64,000 bases of DNA from contig JADQWC010000556.1 of NCBI GenBank assembly GCA_017979445.1, positions 1 through 64,000 on the forward strand, in the 5' to 3' direction. Made by a program: the position numbers and the translations under genes. The notes under the pieces are model-generated. The model did not search any database, had not been told where the DNA came from, and was given only the letters and a program-made list of their open reading frames with translations. This stretch comes from Akebia trifoliata (lineage: Eukaryota > Streptophyta > Magnoliopsida > Ranunculales > Lardizabalaceae). This document shows positions 21,748-31,900 of this stretch, one piece after another. Every line of letters starts with the position of its first letter. Positions within the stretch are counted from its first letter, which is position 1.

Positions 21748-22958
21748 AGTTGAAGCGACATTGATCTCTGATAATGGGCCGTACATCAAATCTTAGGTTA
21801 TCACTCTGTGTTCAAAGTTCAAGATTCAACATCACATTATCTCTTTACCATCCTCAGATTAATGAAAATGTTGAAGCAACCAATAAAATATCTCAAAACA
21901 ATCATCAAGGAAATATGTCAATCACACCAGGATTAGTTAGAGAAGTTACCATTCACATTAGGGGCACATCATACTTCAATGCAGTCTTTCACTGGAGCTA
22001 TTCCCTACTTTCTAGTATATGATATGGAAGCAATCTTACCAATTGAAATGGAAATCCCGAATTTCAAGGCCTTCAAGGAAAGTCAATTGTTAGAAACAGA
22101 TTGGTTTAGTCAGTGGTATAAAGAATTAAACTTGATCGGAGAAAAATAACTAAGAGCTTTGTACCACTTGCAAGCTTATCAAAGAAAAATCGCCCGTGCG
22201 TTTGACAAAAAGATCAAGGCCCGTCACTTGCAAGTCAGGGATTTAGTACTCAAAGAGAATCGGACATCTATTTTTGACCCTAGAGGGAAGTTCAAATCAA
22301 ATTGGGGAGGTCCGTTCATCATCAAGGAAATATGTCAATCACACCAGGATTAGTTAGAGAAGTTACCATTCACATTAGGGGCACATCATACTTCAATGCA
22401 GTCTTTCACTGGAGCTATTCCCTACTTTCTAGTATATGATATGGAAGCAATCTTACCAATTGAAATGGAAATCCCGAATTTCAAGGCCTTCAAGGAAAGT
22501 CAATTGTTAGAAACAGATTGGTTTAGTCAGTGGTATAAAGAATTAAACTTGATCGGAGAAAAATAACTAAGAGCTTTGTACCACTTGCAAGCTTATCAAA
22601 GAAAAATCGCCCGTGCGTTTGACAAAAAGATCAAGGCCCGTCACTTGCAAGTCAGGGATTTAGTACTCAAAGAGAATCGGACATCTATTTTTGACCCTAG
22701 AGGGAAGTTCAAATCAAATTGGGGAGGTCCGTTCATCATCAAGGAAATATTACCAGGAAAAGCTGTCAGGCTTCAAGATTATGATGGAATCGAGTTACCA
22801 GAATCAATCAACCTTTACCAAATCAAACGGTACTACATTTTAAGGAGTCCATTTTTGGTAGAATCAATTTCCTACTGCCTAATTCATTATCTCCTTTTCT
22901 CAACCCCTTTGCAGCCTGTTCAAAAAGAGAAAAATTATGCCTTTTACTTCTTAGCCTG
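21748..22958 (+). pseudogene. Integrase remnant of element A (core end plus C-terminal domain), tandemly duplicated
   Basis: The integrase inserts element cDNA into the host genome. Visible are LISDNGPYIKS with a catalytic-site Asp, KFKIQHH, VEATNK (decayed, with the Glu), then the C-terminal part GAIPYFLVYDMEAILPIEMEIP and YHLQAYQRKIARAFDKK. QVRDLVLKENR, FDPRGKFKSNWGGPF, ILPGKAVRLQDYDG and NLYQIKRYY complete it. A stop codon (TAA 22147-22149, repeated at 22564-22566) precedes LRALYHLQ. A perfect 417-bp duplication (21901-22734) interrupts the order. B has a TGA at the homologous codon. It cannot encode a working enzyme. Confidence 0.75.
21901..22734 (+). repeat. 417-bp perfect tandem duplication within the integrase remnant
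   Basis: Copies are 21901-22317 and 22318-22734; I see no difference between them. The unit starts at atcatcaaggaaata, and the same 15 bases follow the second copy at 22735-22749. Two integrase segments with locally similar codons (IIKE in the core end, IIKE in the C-terminal domain) supplied the homology for unequal exchange. Confidence 0.9.
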
Positions 22959-23339
22959 ATTACCTAACCTATGGGAGGAAAAAATCCGAACTACATTTTG
23001 GTCTGATCCCAAAAATTTGGGGTACGTAAGCAACCTGAGAAGTTACTTCAGGCCCGACCACATCAAAATAAAAAAATCTATTTCCCCACACAAAAAAGAT
23101 CCAAAAAGAATTCAAAAGAAGAAAAAGAAATATCTTCAAAATGGGAAAGAAAATTCAAGGCAAAATAAAATAAATGCCACACAAGGGGCATTTGGGCTTT
23201 TTGCGCCTCAAAATTCCTTTTTTTTTTATACCCAGTCCTAAGTTTACCTATAAAAGTCCTCCTAAGTACCGTACGAAAAGTCAAGGAAAATAGTAAAGTA
23301 TGATCAGACAATAACTCCAGAAGTTCAGAGGAAAAGAAA
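22959..23339 (+). other. A 3' untranslated region, proximal part
   Basis: Begins ttggggtacgtaagcaacctgagaagttacttcaggcc, conserved at 35970-36015 in B. It includes the first acaaggggcattt motif. No gene. Confidence 0.45.
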
Positions 23340-23595
23340 AAAAAGAAAAACATGCTAGGTTGAAAACTAGAAAAGGGCGACTTAGGCAAAAATTAAGGCA
23401 AGCTCGCAAGGTTGAAAATCCGAAAGGATAACTTTGGCAACAGTCAGAGCAAAGAAAAAAAAAAGAAAGCTCGTTAATTTGAAAATCTGAAAAGGCAATC
23501 TAGGCAAAAGTTAGAGCATGCTCAATAGATTGAAAACCTGAAAAGGCGATCTAGGCAAAAGTTAGAGCAACAAAGAAAAATAGAAGAAAATCCTA
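23340..23595 (+). repeat. ~65-bp degenerate tandem repeat (gaaaaggcgatctaggcaaaa)
   Basis: Four to five copies of gttgaaaa.c.gaaaaggcgactta/tctaggcaaaagttagagcaa. The same array is at 36280-36565 in element B. Confidence 0.7.
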
Positions 23596-24312
23596 AGATA
23601 AGAGTGGTCCGAACTGAAACATCAGAAGTCCGAATAATAAGGTTTAATACTTAGCTTAAACCAGGCATAGACTCAGAAGCCACAAGTATCTTGTCTACGA
23701 TCGATCTAAAAAATCTTATTTCCCTAAGTAAACCAATGGAGAGAAGGGTGAATTTTATGATGAATCTCAAAAGGAGATATTTTGTTCTCTTGAGCCTGAC
23801 TCAAAATCTTCAATAAAATTAATCAAAATTAAAAGTTGGATCTTTATTGCGCTTGTGGTAATCAAATATTTCAAACCTTCATACAAGGGGCATTTTCTTT
23901 CTTCTTTAATGTAACTTTTTCCCCTTTATACTAGGGGCATTTTTTTTAATTTTTCCATGATGTGTTCAATTATCTTCAATGCCATGTTCATTGTCAAACT
24001 AGGGGCATTTTATTTTTGAGCAATGTTAATCCTAAAAGATAATGAGAACCCCAAACTTAAGGTTACCCTCTTGATAATAGTTTTTCAAAAAATTCTTGAG
24101 GTTCAAAAGAAATAAAGACTCAGGTTTTAAATTCATAAAGCTTTTGAAAAAACCTTGAGGTTCAAACAAAAGCATTTTGGATCTCACATATAGGAGATAG
24201 GGCATTTATTCTATCCCAGATCTATTCATTTCCAGATTTAACCCCTCTTTTTCAGATTCATTTTTAATCGTTCTTTCCTAGATATATTCCTTTAGTCTCA
24301 GTTTTACTCAGT
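23596..24312 (+). other. A 3' untranslated region with repeated aggggcat motifs
   Basis: caaggggcattttc near 23884, ctaggggcatttttt near 23932 and ctaggggcatttt near 23999 resemble the core of the polypurine tract (agaggggcatc). They are conserved at 36855, 36905 and, decayed, 36975 in B. No gene. Confidence 0.5.
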
Positions 24313-25612
24313 CAGATACTGCCGAGGGTTTTCTCAGAATTATGCTCAGATGCCGCCGAGGGTTTTCTCAGAATTATACTCAGATGCCGCTGAGGGCTTT
24401 CTCAGAATTATGCTCAGATGCCGTCGAGGATTTTCTCGAAACTATGCTCAGATGCCGTCGATGACTTTCTCGAAACTATGCTCAGATGCCGCCGAGGGTT
24501 TTCTCAGAATTATGCCCAGTTATCGCCGAGGGTTTTCTCGGAACTATGCTCAGATGCCGCCGAGGGTTTTCTCGAAACTCTGCTTAGATGCCGTCGAGGA
24601 TTTTCTCGAAATTATGCTTAGTTGCCGTCGAGGGTGTTCTCAAAATTTTGCTCAGTTACCGTCGAGGGTTTTCTCAGAACTATGCTCAGATGCCGCGGAG
24701 GGTTTTCTCAGAATTATGCTCAGATGCCGCCGAAGGTTTCCTCGAAACTATACTCAGATGCCGTCGAAGGCTATCTGGGAATTATGCTTAGTTACTGCCG
24801 AGGGTTCTCTTGAAATTATGCTCAGATGCCTTCGAAGGTTTTCTCAGAATTATGCTCAGATGCCGCCGAGGATTTTCTAGAAATTATGCTCAGATGCTGC
24901 CGAGGGTTTTCTCGGAACTATGCTCAGATACCGCCGAGAGTTTTCTCGAAATTATGCTCAGTTACCGTCGAGGCTTTTCTCATAATTATGCTCAAATGCC
25001 GCCGAGGGTTTTCTCGGAATTATGCTCAGATGTCGTCGAGTGCTTTCTTGGAAATATGCTCAGTAACCATCGAGGGTTTTCTTAGAAATATGCTCAGATG
25101 CCACCGAAGGTTTTCTCGAAACTATGCTCAGATGCCGTCGAGGATTTTCTTGGAATTATGCTCAGTTGCCACCGAGGGTGTTCTCAGAATTATGCTCAGT
25201 TATCGCTAATGATTTTCTCAAAACTATGCTCAGATGCCGCCGAGGGTTTTCTTGGAACTATGCTCAGATGTTGCCGAGGGTTTTCTAGGAATTATGCACA
25301 GTTGCCTCCAAGGGTGATCTTGGAACTATGCTTAGATGCCGCCGAGGATTTTCTCGGAACTATGCTTAGATGCCGTCGAGGGCTTTCTCAGAATTATGCT
25401 CAGTTACCGACGAGGGTTTTCTCGAAATTATGCTCAGATGCCGCTGAGGGTTTACTCGAAATTATACTCAGTTACCGCCGAGGGTTTTCTCGAAATTATG
25501 CTCAGTTACCGCCCAGGGTTTTCTCAGAATTATGCTCAGATGCCACCGAGGGTTTTCTCGAAATTATGTTCAAATGCCGTCAAGGGTTTTTCAGAATTAT
25601 GCTCAGTTTGTA
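24313..25612 (+). repeat. 34-bp minisatellite, about 38 copies, in A 3' region
   Basis: The unit is atgctcagatgccgcc followed by gagggttttctcagaatt. Variation sits mostly at ttaccg/tgccgc, aggctt/agggtt and cagaat/cgaaac. Because 34 is not a multiple of 3, every frame is cycled, and long repetitive frames (for example 24350-24880, 25098-25682) appear in all three frames with the same 34-residue protein pattern. They are not genes. The array decays into cagttta(t)gctcagttta units until about 25710. Confidence 0.9.
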
Positions 25613-25712
25613 TTCAAATTATGCTCAGTTATACTCTGTTTATATTCAGATTATGCTCAATTTATGCTCAGTTTATGCCTAATTTATATTCAGTTTATGC
25701 TCAGATTTTACT

Positions 25713-26008
25713 CAGTTCCAACTCAAACTCTTTGAAATTTATCACAGATTTTAAGTCACACACTTACATAGTTGTTACATCAGTCAAGGAGAATTTTCTA
25801 AAATTCAAGGATCTGACACTGCCAGTGAGAGTTCTCACTCGATGACCTGGTAACCTTTTAATTCGGGGAGAGCTTTACCCTCAAGGATCTGAACACCTCG
25901 ACAAATTGTTAAATCAGGATGCAAAATGAACTGTCACTAGCTTTGGCATTTGGATATCGCACTATCTACCAAAATAGATTTGTTATTTAGTTTGCTTCAA
26001 CCCTCTGT
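25713..26008 (+). other. A 3' end between minisatellite and PPT
   Basis: Conserved with 38290-38560 of B (aaaattcaaggatctgacactg, gcatttggatatcgcactatc). It has no gene. Confidence 0.45.
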
Positions 26009-26022
26009 CAAAGAGGGGCATC
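26009..26022 (+). promoter_or_regulatory. Polypurine tract of element A
   Basis: aaagaggggcatc lies immediately before the 3' LTR start TGTAGACACC; B has the same at 38564-38576. It primes plus-strand synthesis in the family. Confidence 0.7.
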
Positions 26023-27691
26023 TGTAGACACCCCATTTTTGCATCCGCCTAATTAATCAACTCGTCAACCCGATCGCAATGATTCTCAATGATGGATGTT
26101 ATTTCCATTGCTTTATTTTGTTACCAGAAATATTTTAGAAATTCAAATGAAGTATCTCGAATTGACAAAGCCTTAGAAATCAAGCTACGCTAGGAAAATA
26201 TGACTCCAGAAACATAGAAATCATCATCTTACAGACAAAAATAAGCTTCACAATAAAAATCACTAAAAATTGATCAAATTATCAAAATACCCATAACATC
26301 AAAGCAACCCTAGAGCTTACATTACGCTTAGGAAAACCCTTTTGAACACATAAAACAATAAATTGGAACTCAATAAATTATTTCACCAATTTTCACAGAA
26401 TTTGACAAAATTATAAAAATACCCCTCATAAAGTTCACAATCATTTCACATAAAAAATTTGATAAACGACACAAATCAATATTTCCATTGAATTCGTTAC
26501 AAAAAATCGATTCTAAAGTCCTCTCCGAGGGCAAAACGGTAATTTCACAATTTTTATAATTAAAAATTTTGAAATTAATAAATAAAATATTAAATAATCA
26601 AAGTAAAATATTAATTAAATTAATTTAAAATTTTGAACCAAAGAAATCGATCAATCAGGCTCTCAGGCAAAATTGTTGAGGGTTGCCAAGATATTTCTTC
26701 AAGGACCCCTTCATTTGGGGGTCCAAAGAATTAAATATATAATAAAGGGGGGTTCTCCAAAATCTTAAAGTCAATCAAGTAAAGCTAAAATCAATATATT
26801 AAAAGCCAAACACGAAAAACTAAAGTCAAAGTATTAAATTCAATCTCATAAGACTAAAGTCAAAACCCTAAATCAAAACTCTAATCTAAACTAATCAAGT
26901 CAATCTTATAAAACTAAAGTCAAAACCCTAATCTAAACTGATCAAGTCAATCTCATAAGACTAAAGTGAAAATCCTAAATTAAAACACTAAAGACTAAGT
27001 CAATCTCATAAGACCAAAGTCAAAATCCTAATTAAAATCCTAAAAGAAATCCTAATCAAACCCTAATTCTTCTAAAAAAAACTCTATAAATAGGAGCCTC
27101 CATACCCTATTTTCGTATCAAAGAAAAAATCCTAGAAAAATTAGGTCAAGAAGCCTCCACAACCTTCCCAAAACCCTAATTTTGATGCCCCAACTCCTTA
27201 CCTAGCACCCATAATTCGATTTTAACCTGAAAAACACCTAGAAGCCCTTCAAAAACATCCCAAAATCCATAACAAATTCGAAGAATCCAGATCCAAGAAA
27301 GAAATATCTTACCTCGGAGATCAGAAATCAAATCCGGATACAAAACGAAGCAAGGAGTACGGTAAAAAGAGCAGTCTTATCAGATCTGAGGGAATAGAAT
27401 CTTTGCGTATCGAAGGTAAAATTTTTGTTATTTTTTTTTATCTAGGTTTTGTTGTTAGCAATGTAGTCTTATTTGGGATAAGTAGAGACCGGCATTGGTC
27501 GAGTGGGGTTGGTGCCTAACACCTTCCAACCCCGTAATGTGATCCCCGGATTCAGTTTTTCTTCAGTAGATTAGTTTTTTATCTATTTAGAGTCAATATC
27601 CGGTTCTTAGATCGTAATAACTAGGTGGCGACTCCTAAACCTCAACGGTCAAAAGCGGATCCGCACACCCCGCAGATGGAGGGCACTTTCA
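26023..27691 (+). repeat. 3' LTR of element A
   Basis: Complete, TGTAGACACC to GGGCACTTTCA, with the internal ggtggcgactcc copy of the primer-site core near 27624. It differs from the 5' LTR by the loss of about 30 bases near 26516 (the cctagaacataaaaaactg region). Confidence 0.85.
27085..27094 (+). promoter_or_regulatory. TATA box of A 3' LTR
   Basis: tataaatagg with upstream telobox-like aaaccctaat. Confidence 0.6.
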
Positions 27692-27696
27692 ACATC
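27692..27696. repeat. TSD acatc, right copy, of element A (one mismatch)
   Basis: Compare acata at 16218-16222. Confidence 0.6.
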
Positions 27697-28871
27697 TTGT
27701 GCGGAACACTTATTTTGGTTGCACCCACAACTTTTACGATGTAATGAAATCCGTTTTCAGGTGTACTCTAAACTCCTACTCTTTAATCATTAAGGACAAT
27801 GCTAAATTTTTGTTTGGGGGTGTGGGATAGCACATTTTAATTTTTGTACATTTTTTTTTGGTACATTTTAAAAAAAAATACCTTCATCAAAATTTTTATA
27901 TGTACTGTCATCATACGAATTTTTAATACCAGACTCATGTCCAATTTGTTTATAAATTCTTATTCCTCAAAATAAGATATTTTGAAAAACAAATTCACGT
28001 CACTTTTGATTGTAGTGAAAAAATTATTTTGGAATAAGAGTTGTCTTCTTTACTATCTGGAATGATAGGGAAAAATCTAGACTACTGAACTTTGACCTCC
28101 TTGTCCTTTGGTTGGCTGGATAGAAGAAAAATAGAACTGAAGTTGATATCTTTGGGACAACAGCCATACGATTAGACTGGGTACCTTGAAAAGGGCTACT
28201 TACTTTTTGAAAAAAAATATCAAGAAAACAATGAAATATGAAAAAAGTTGAAAAGAAAAGTAGAAAGATGTGAATAAGATCAAATCAAAACAAAAAGGTT
28301 AGAGCTAAAAAAGCACAAAAGTGAAAAGAGTCCAGTTGGACCAAATAGTTCAGTAGGGTGAAAGCCATCAATGGTAAAAACGCGAGTACACTGGAATATC
28401 ACAGATAAAGCCCCTTAAAGGTATTAAAGTGAACATCTATACTTTTCACAATCCCAAACAAGAGGCTCAATTTCGAGCTAGAATTTAGGCAGACCCAGCC
28501 ATCTTAGCAATTAAGAAGGGAAACCTTGTTCTTTATTCCGAAAAATCTATTTTACAATCAGAAAATTTGTTCACACACTCAAGATATTTCTGAAAATGAG
28601 GAATAAAAGGAATTTCTGCTCAAATAGACCTTTGACTGGATTTTTGAATTGGTGTGATGGCATTATATGCAATAGTTTGAAGTTGATATCTTTTAAAGTG
28701 TTAGAATTTTATGGGTATATTCATTACAAACCCTCACGAGTCAAACTCGCCCACTAGGGGTAACCTAGGGGTTCAAGGGCTTATTACATATGCTAAATGC
28801 AGTCGGGAACCTCACGAAAGAAGAGTTGTTTAGATTTAAGTTTTGCTCAGGACTAGCAAAATTGAGGTTTG
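27697..28871 (+). other. Element D, 3' non-coding segment between A and B
   Basis: Continues D after insertion A: tgtgcggaacacttattttggttgcacccac, ggacaatgctaaatttttgt followed by ttgggggtgtgggata, and ends gctcaggactagcaaaattgaggtttg, wording typical of the 3' end of Athila-type elements. The last bases are D's polypurine tract. No gene. Confidence 0.6.
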
Positions 28872-28876
28872 GGGGT
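28866..28876 (+). promoter_or_regulatory. Polypurine tract of element D, cut by element B
   Basis: gtttgggggt, with the TSD of B forming its last bases. With B removed it reads gtttgggggtg directly before the 3' LTR start TGATAA at 39791. Confidence 0.65.
28872..28876. repeat. TSD ggggt, left copy, of element B
   Basis: Matches 39785-39789 exactly. Confidence 0.9.
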
Positions 28877-30382
28877 TGTAGACACCCTATTTTTTCAATC
28901 GCTGATTAATCAATTCATCAACCTGATCGTTACGGTTCCCAATGATGGATGATTTCCAATGCTTTATTTGTTACTAGATATGTTTCAAAAATTCAGATGA
29001 GGTATCTCAAACCAACAAAACTGTAGAAGCCACGCTACGCTAGGAAAATATAACTCCAAAAATACAGAAATCATGATTTTTCAGACAAAAAGAAGCTTTA
29101 CGATAAAAATCACTAAAAAAATATCAAATTACTAAAATAGCCCTAACATCAAAACAACCCTAGAGCCTACATTACCCTTAGGAAAATCCTTCCAAACACA
29201 TAAAACAACAAATAGAAATCAAATAAACCATTTCGTTAATTTTCACAAAATTTAATAAAATTACGAAAAACCCCTCATAAAGTTCACGACCATTTCGCAC
29301 AAAATTTTTTATAAATGACACAAATCAATAATCTCATCGAATTTCTTATGAAAAATCGATTTCAAAACATCTTGGAACATCGAAAATCGAGTTAAAACGC
29401 AAAAAGTCCTCTCCGAGGGTAAAATGGTAATTTTATAATTTTAATAATTAAAATTTTTGACATTAATAATTAAAATATTAATTAATGTAAAGTAAAATCA
29501 TAATTAAAATTAAAGTCAATCAAGTAAGACTTAAGTCAAAACCCTCAATTAAAGTCAATTAAGTAAGACTTAAGTCAAAACCCTAAAATCTAGTCAATCA
29601 AGTAAGACTTAAGTCAAAACCCTAATCAATCTAATAAGACCAAAGTCAAACCCTAACCCTAATAGAATTCTAATCAAACTCTAAAATTATCTAATAGAAT
29701 TCTAATTAAACACTAACTCTATTTAAAATAATTCTAATTAAACACTAACTCTATCTAAAAAACACCTTAAAAAATCTATAAATAGGGGTCTCTACAACCT
29801 ATTTTCGTATCTAAGAGAAAATCCTATAAAAAGTAGGTCATGGAGGTTTTCCAATCTTCCCAAAATCTTAATTTTGAAGTCCTAACCCCTTACCTAACAT
29901 CCATACCACAATTTTAGCTCAAAAAACACTCAGAAACCCTTCTAAAATATCTTGAAATCCATCAAAAAAATTCAAAAATACTCAGATCTAAGGGGAAAGT
30001 ACTTCATTTTAGAAGATCCAAAGTGGATTCAGTAACGGAAACGAAGTAAGGAATCTCTCCTCCAATTCTAAGGGAGCCATTGTTGTGATCATCAAGGTAA
30101 ATTTTTTTATTTATTTTTATTTTTTTATTATTTATGGAAGTCTTTCAGCAATGTAGTTTTACTTGGGAAAAATAGAGATCGGCGTTTGCTGGGTGGGGTT
30201 GGTGCCTAACACCTTCCAACCCCATAACGTGATCCCCGGACTCGTACTTTCTTTCGTAGATTAATGTTATTTGCCTTTAAGAGTTAATGTTCGGTTCCTA
30301 GATCATAATAACTAGGTGGCGACTCCCAAACCTCAAAAATCAAAAGCGGATCCACGCACCCCGCGGATTGAGGGTGCTTTCA
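28877..30382 (+). repeat. 5' LTR of element B
   Basis: TGTAGACACC to GGTGCTTTCA, followed by the primer site. The ggtggcgactccc internal core is present near 30318. Confidence 0.85.
29777..29786 (+). promoter_or_regulatory. TATA box of B 5' LTR
   Basis: tataaatagg followed by ggtctctacaacctattttcg. Confidence 0.6.
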
Positions 30383-30383
30383 G

Positions 30384-30402
30384 TGGCAACTCCACTGGGG
30401 AT
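30384..30402 (+). promoter_or_regulatory. Primer-binding site of B, tRNA-Arg type
   Basis: tggcaactccactggggat has one more change from tRNA-Arg complementarity than O1 (cgac to caac). Confidence 0.7.
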
Positions 30403-31195
30403 TATTGAGGATCAGACTTGAAAAACCCCAAGTTTGGGAATATTGCCATTTAAACCTATTTTTTATTATTTTATTTAATTTATTTATTTATTTATTTTTA
30501 CTTGATTCGATTATTCGTTAAGACTATATTGCATTCTCCCAGCGTTGTTTGGATTAATTATTGTGGAATATTATTTGCTATGACTTTTTTAGGGACATTT
30601 AGAATGATTCTAAATAATGCAGGATATCAAAAAGATTTGACCGATTTTTATTGTTTGAATTATTTTTGGGTTTGTATTATCCTTTATTGGTACCCTTTGG
30701 TTCAATTTTGGATATTTTGAATTTGACATATAATTTTTTCTTTTTGGTTCAATTGAGGGTCATTTAAAATGATCCTAAATAATGAAAATATTCAAATTGA
30801 CATATAAGTTGGGAATGAAATAATAATTATTAGACCATGAAGATTGTTAAAAAAAAAAAAACAAAGGGGATTTTTTTTTAACTTTATTATTCGTCTTTTT
30901 TAAGTGTATATCGATCGGTTTTTGGATAGTAAAAGATTTTTTTAAAAAAAAAAAAAACATGTTTGATCTATCGTTTATCAATGTTTTGTTTAATGTGCAG
31001 GTTTTTTTTTTTTTAATATGTAGGTTGTGCTATCCGTTAACAGCAAACAAAAATCGAAAAAAAAAATTCTGCATAAAGGGCGTGTTGTTAGTAACAGCAA
31101 CATTTTTAGGGGGTGGTGTGCCATTAGAAGAAATTAATTTTTACTTTTTTCATCTTCTTCTTCACATGAAGAAGAGGACAGCAAGAAGAGAGAAA
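30403..31195 (+). other. B leader upstream of the PPR fragment
   Basis: The first 450 bp match A and O1 (attgaggatcagacttgaaaaa; gggtcattt.aaatgatcctaaataatg). The sequence then departs near 30840 at an A-run, where A has the 190-bp repeats. Motifs taacagcaaac (about 31040) and gtaacagcaacat (about 31092) resemble the repeated GGCAGCA motif on the other side of the PPR fragment. Frames at 30502 and 30959 are not conserved. Confidence 0.4.
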
Positions 31196-31197
31196 TG

Positions 31198-31198
<1 letters not shown>

Positions 31199-31233
<35 letters not shown>

Positions 31234-31234
31234 A
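31199..31234 (+). repeat. (CT)n microsatellite ahead of the PPR fragment
   Basis: ctctctctctttctctctct run directly before agcatggcc; CT-rich tracts of this kind are common in plant gene 5' UTRs, so it may have come with the captured gene. Confidence 0.7.
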
Positions 31235-31236
31235 GC

Positions 31237-31900
31237 ATGGCCAGTCTTAGCTCCTCTCATGGATTCAACGCCACCAAAGCCTCCTTTGTTTAATTCCTAA
31301 AATCTCTTTCCCACACTCTCTTTGTTTCTATGGATTTTAGAAGAATCTCTATTCTCCTCAAAACTAGATGTACGCCTTTTTTCTTATCCTTCACCCACCC
31401 CTTATCTTGTACCACATTCACCGCTCAACAACAACAACAACCACAACCACCAAATGATCATGATCGAAGAGCTTTAAATAAGGTAATCTCAATCCTCTTT
31501 AACACATCTCTCGATCATTCAAAATGCAGAGAAACCCTAATTGATTTATCTCCTCCCCACTTCCATCGGTATTCGATCCTCTATGAATCCAAAACCTACG
31601 TTAAATTTCTTTTCATCTGCATCAGAATTGCTCGATTTTCGCTTCACTGTTGGATCTTACGGTCTTCTTATTCGATTGCTTCTAGTACGTTTGATCGATA
31701 GAAAAGTTCATGCTTTGTTTGAGAAATCAAAGGATAGGCACCTTGAAATTTCGCTCGCCATCGCAGATTTGAGTGTGGATGAATCTGAATTAACAATGGC
31801 ATCATTTGATTTGCTAGTTAATGTTTATTGCACTCCATTTAAGAATTTAAGGTTTCGGGTTTATTGCTCTTGCTGTATGGGTTGGAGGAGTTGTTTGTAA
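31237..31900 (+). pseudogene. PPR protein gene fragment (N-terminal region), captured in element B
   Basis: PPR proteins are RNA-binding factors of plastids and mitochondria. In successive shifted frames the text reads ALNKVISILFNTSLDHSKCR and LIDLSPPHF, then NPKPTLNFFSSASELLDFRF and TVGSYGLLIRLLL, then RLIDRKVHALFEKSKDRHLE and ISLAIADLSVDESE, then FDLLVNVYCTPFKNL. This is the N-terminal part of a long P-class PPR protein; I think of the At4g19440-like group. A frameshift lies near 31570, and a deletion seems to have removed about a dozen codons at LLIRLLL/RLIDRKV. No PPR repeats follow before the stop at 31898, so only the first part was taken. Such sequence is foreign to Tat elements and absent from A and O1. 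Confidence 0.65.

Larger units (their letters stand above)
16223..27691 (+). mobile_element. Ogre-like (Tat lineage) element A, defective, nested in D
   Basis: LTRs at 16223-17880 and 26023-27691 start TGTAGACACC; the second ends CACTTTCA. The order is 5' LTR, decayed tRNA-Arg primer site, leader with about 190-bp repeats, conserved leader block, purine/A-rich repeats, a short gag start, a join, integrase remnant, repeat-rich 3' region, polypurine tract and 3' LTR. Protease, RT and RNase H are absent. It sits in D's non-coding region between 16217 and 27697. Tandem repeats downstream of pol are established for Ogre elements and support the lineage. Confidence 0.85.

Noticed and set aside
24313..25612. 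CRISPR-like array
   Set aside because: The units are contiguous with no unique spacers, and the context is a plant retrotransposon 3' region.
24350..25682. Several overlapping plus-strand reading frames of 60-194 codons with a Cys/Arg/Phe-rich repeat protein pattern
   Set aside because: They are translations of a 34-bp tandem repeat in all three frames; there is no unique sequence and no conserved start or stop, and the same pattern occurs at 37573-38124.
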